Shown piece after piece: positions 61,401 through 64,000 of a stretch of DNA of 64,000 bases (the stretch's first letter is position 1; every line of letters starts with the position of its first letter). Under the pieces are notes generated by a model. The model searched no databases. It was not told where the DNA came from and saw nothing but the letters and a program-made list of their open reading frames with translations. This DNA is from Pomacea canaliculata. Its lineage: Eukaryota > Mollusca > Gastropoda > Architaenioglossa > Ampullariidae. The DNA lies in assembly GCF_003073045.1 (NCBI RefSeq), contig NC_037593.1, forward strand, positions 15,322,735 to 15,386,734. The letters are read 5' to 3'. Both the position numbers and the translations under genes were made by a program.

Positions 61401-63773
61401 GTCTCATTAAAGAGTTTTGTCATGTGCTGATCATAGACTAAGCAAATACTTTTGATTGGTCACAGGCTCACTTCTGTAGTCTTAGATATAGTGAAATTCA
61501 TGTCAAGATTTTTTGGTCAGAATAAGAAGACTCAACCAAGTGAGCATCAGGATTTAAAATTGTACAAGTGCTGTGTCTTTGCCAAGAGTAGATGTTACTC
61601 TGGTAAACAAATCAGTAAATACTCCAGAAGAAGAATACAACCTTTTGCCATGTTTCTTGACCTTTGGTTATCTTTGTTGTGCTTTGTGGCACAGGGCTTC
61701 TGCTTACGCAAAACATTGCGTACAGTACGCATTAAAAGTTCGGAGGACCCCTTCAATTTTCGTCAATGGGGTCCCCTTCAAATTTGGGCGAAGAACAGGG
61801 ACCCCTTAAAAATCTGAAGAAGGGGTCCCTGGGACCCCAAAAAATTTAGCCTTAGCAGAAGCCCTGGTGGCATATTTCACATTTTGCCTGCCTTAATGAC
61901 ACAGTTTTGATAGTCATTGACATGTGATCGAACATTAACCTCCTGCAAAATTTATCATGCTAAAACTTTAAGTAGATATGCAACTTGTTACATACTTTGG
62001 AATCTAATGTTGCACAAAAAATACTTGGACAGTGGCAGAATTTCAATTGTGAATTTATAGATCCATTATACTGTCTTGCCTTTTCGATCTTCACACTAAC
62101 CATGATTAATAACCATTGCAAGATATGTTTTGGACTTGCACGTTGCTTTGAAATTATTGACTGATAAAACATTTTCACAATTTTTTTATAAAATAAAAGG
62201 CCATTTGCGAGTGGCTCGGGCTTTGCAGCGAAAGAACAAAACCAAACTGGCTGTAAAAGCATACTGTAACGCATATAATGCTTTGGATGAAACATCCACT
62301 GAGGCTCAGCAGAAGGAGGTCTTGAAGGAGCTGATCTCAACACTCATCACTATTCCCTGTTAGTCTGTCATATTTAATTTTGGGACAATCATATTTATGG
62401 ATAGTATTTTAATAATTTGCCCAAGATGATATATACATCTTGACCTTTCTACCTTTCTTTTCTATCTTTTAAAAAAGTACATAAGCTTTAGGAGTAGCAG
62501 AGAAGTATTGTTCATTGCATTTAAATCAACTAATATTCTTTGTCTATTTTAGGTTTAAAAGATTACTGAAAGGAAACAAAAATTTAACCGTAAAAAATTA
62601 TTTAAATTATGGTTTGTGAAAGTGTCCCCTATGAAATTTGTAAAATAGATGACTGTCAAACATGCATGACCAGATTTTATTATTTTTTTTTTTTAGATTT
62701 CTTTTCCTCAATTTAAATGTCAGCATGCCAATTTTGTTTTTTCTGTCTAGCTGAGAGGTTGGATCGCATTCCAAATCTTGGCTTCGTTCCTGCAGAATTG
62801 TGGGCAAAGATTTCCTATGACTTCCTCTGTGAAGCTATTGAGAAGCACCAGCCTGAAAGAGCTCCTCTTCATCCAGACAACTGGGATGCAGCAAACTTAA
62901 GTTTTAATCTGTTTAGCATGACACCAAATCCAGCACCAAAACCTGTCAAAGTGAATCTTAAGCGGCTTTGTACCTGGTACTTAGCACAGAAAGCTGTTGG
63001 AACAGCCATGGAACTTATTTTGTACTTCCTGGTCAGTGGCTCTGACCATACTGCACTTAGCTTCTATGAAGGTGACACATACATTCATGGAGCCATTTTT
63101 GTGACCATTCTGTCAGGTGAGGTCATATGCAAGTGGGTGCAGAGAGAATGTCTTAATGTTTACCAAATATTTGTAAACTTTGTGATGAAGTAGCTATAAA
63201 CAAGTCATTGGATTAATACAGAAGTACAAGTTTAGCACAAAATAGGATAGAGAGATTTAGTATTTAATTGCATAATTTTTTATCTTCAGTTTTTCACTTC
63301 CAAATCTTCAACTTGTCTGCATTAGAATGAAGAAAATATGATTAACCGCTAAGGTCAGTTATGAAGGTAGAATACAGCTATAACTCACATGAATAATATT
63401 TTTTATTATACCTGGATGCATTGTGTGTACCAAGTGACTGAAACCTGTACAAGGCGTAGATTACCAATTCCAGGAAACACCAGAGTGTTAGACTGGGTGA
63501 TGAACATGCATGCCATACCCAGAGGTGAAGTGAACTTGCAAGACAAGGAGGGCAACACAGCATTGCATATTATGGCATGCAAACATCATCCACCTCAACG
63601 CATACCCCCACCATCATTTGAAATAGTCACTCGCTGGAAGATGTGTGAATTTCTCCTGCAGTATGGAATCAATCCATGCATCAAGAACAACCAGGGTCAG
63701 ACTGCGTTGGATTGCTTGGAACGAGACTGTGATCACAGGCTGCGGAATATGCTGGAAAAGGCTACCAAAAAGG
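49475..63773 (+). CDS. TPR and ankyrin repeat protein, TRANK1-like, N-terminal 15 exons (gene continues past the window)
   Basis: Exons: 49475-49610, 52522-52766, 53029-53197, 55839-56059, 57023-57164, 57436-57705, 57873-58126, 58347-58500, 58800-59014, 59240-59447, 60273-60536, 60824-61110, about 62196-62358, 62751-63116, 63435-63773. About 1,140 residues are seen. The start has a strong context (ATCACCATGG) with an in-frame stop upstream. TPR motifs: KYDTALEILRHSISIVDD; KAKGNAAHRNKDHHLAIFFY; DLGNSEFKKGNYTAASQYYS with VLFSNRAECYIKM. Ankyrin motifs: FGDTALHFLVK..LLISHGALPNIVD; LLHEACLEFG..LLLEKGFDP; EGNTALHIMACK..FLLQYGINPCI. The order TPR, helical W-containing linker, ankyrin recalls the N-terminus of vertebrate TRANK1. 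The helicase part of that protein is not in the window, so the name is tentative. An acceptor at about 62195 seems to lack one base. The last exon ends in phase 1 at a donor. Confidence 0.8.
50880..51150 (+). mobile_element. Non-LTR retrotransposon fragment with RNase H domain (I/Nimb-like)
   Basis: Within TRANK1-like intron 1 the plus strand reads AYTDGSATDAV, then VYLQYPDGCKQMVAIPT and TNYRAEVK. That is the start and middle of a type 1 RNase H domain of the kind carried by I/Nimb-clade LINEs, with the acidic YTDGS and RAE positions kept. The copy is decayed. Sequence upstream from about 50480 may belong to it but is not recognisable. Confidence 0.6.
53890..55435 (+). mobile_element. RTE-like LINE, 5'-truncated, in TRANK1-like intron 3
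   Basis: In order: the end of an apurinic endonuclease domain (NQIDYILLPRRF, then GADIGSDHDLVL); a linker (ISFDLEKLQDPNIAQVF); reverse transcriptase (CPLSPLLLNIFLENIM-like run, ISIGGRPIWNLHFADDIDLL, LNAYGVETSAEKSKVM). The C-terminal FGHMTRHNTLSKTILQ and NWLTNVKDWTSK come next, and a tail of ACTG units (ACTGACTGA) at 55413-55422. The domain order and the short tandem-repeat tail are usual for RTE/BovB-type elements. Several frame breaks mark it as inactive. Confidence 0.8.
59468..59712 (+). mobile_element. tRNA-derived SINE in TRANK1-like intron 10
   Basis: A tRNA-like head (A box region GAGTGGTTAGATCACTGGCC; B box GTGGTTCAATATC) is followed by a conserved-looking body (CCCAGCTGTCGGGAATGGGT, then GACTCCATAGACAGTTGGG and CCTTCACAAAATATTGGCCC). 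An A-run ends it at 59700-59711. Near-direct repeats AGTAGGGAAA (left, about 59458) and AGTAGGAAA (right, about 59713) look like its target duplication. The body type is widespread in mollusc SINEs as I recall. Confidence 0.8.
61692..61866. mobile_element. Inverted-repeat element (MITE), copy 2, 175 bp
   Basis: Same family as 35805-35983. It has the same perfect 13-bp terminal repeats and is flanked flush by GTGGCA (61686-61691 and 61867-61872), an unambiguous 6-bp target duplication. Outside one segment the copies differ at only a handful of positions. In the central hairpin the 12-bp loop reads AAAAATCTGAAG, the exact reverse complement of the loop in copy 1. It lies in the intron after exon 12 of the TRANK1-like gene. 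Confidence 0.92.
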
Positions 63774-64000
63774 GTAGGGATCACTCATGATTCTTGCAAG
63801 AGAATATTGGCTGTTCTGTTAAGGGATAATATTTATTTTAACACTTATTAGCTTATGTTATTTGAATGGATTTAAATGCTTTCCAGATACTGATATTGCT
63901 TTCAAAGGCACTTGAATCCTGTCGAGTTTCTTTTATCATGTAATAAGCACATCCAAGCATTTTACAAACTGCTGATGAACTAAAGCTTAATCTTTCTATA
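63774..64000 (+). other. Intron sequence at window end
   Basis: This follows the phase 1 donor at 63774 (AAAAAGG/gtaggg). No further exon of the TRANK1-like gene is recognisable before the window ends. Confidence 0.6.

Noticed and set aside
573-62358. Programmed ribosomal frameshifting used genome-wide
   Set aside because: The break sites share no slippery motif or stop codon context, one lies at a splice acceptor, and animals are not known to do this.
1-64000. CRISPR arrays, integrated bacterial genes, retrovirus or other capsid-bearing elements
   Set aside because: I looked for regularly spaced repeats, intronless foreign genes and long terminal repeats and saw none.

Overview
The window is nuclear DNA from an animal. 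Its genes are split into short exons with GT..AG introns of a few hundred bases to about 4 kb, the background is AT-rich, and it carries CR1/L2-like and RTE-like LINEs, a tRNA-derived SINE and small DNA transposons. Protein and repeat types suggest a lophotrochozoan, most likely a gastropod mollusc; that placement is inference. No organelle, bacterial, viral or CRISPR sequence was seen.

Layout: (1) 573-13429, minus strand, a TFIIIC subunit (GTF3C2 type: zinc fingers then WD repeats). (2) 15696-17827, plus, Mediator subunit MED30. (3) 20148-22697, plus, an MPV17-family inner mitochondrial membrane protein. (4) 24019-26156, minus, elongation factor 1-alpha, with a TATA-type promoter and a noncoding first exon near 27.03-27.09 kb. 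(5) 30035-30806, plus, mitochondrial ribosomal protein S14; its first exon may start about 90 bp from the EF1A promoter on the other strand. (6) 30.9-34.9 kb, a gene-free stretch with LINE 3' ends and a short hAT element. (7) 34974-39403, minus, PDCD2-like protein. (8) 41005-46127, plus, MFS transporter of the SLC22A18 type. (9) 49475-63773 and past the window end, plus, a TPR/ankyrin protein resembling the N-terminal part of TRANK1.

The genes are ordinary housekeeping genes (Pol III and Pol II transcription, translation, mitochondria, transport) with no sign of working as one pathway. I modelled exons by hand; nearly all junctions agree in phase.

Three things stand out. First, the TRANK1-like gene is built from three copies of one five-exon TPR-to-ankyrin module whose intron phases repeat exactly (0,1,0,1,1). 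Second, two copies of a 175-179 bp inverted-repeat element, 26 kb apart and each with a perfect 6-bp target duplication, carry a central hairpin whose 12-bp loop lies in opposite orientation in the two copies. Third, all eight recognised genes with a known family, including EF1A, need about one single-base restoration per kb of coding sequence, always a missing base and never an extra one; this looks like residual long-read assembly error, not decay.
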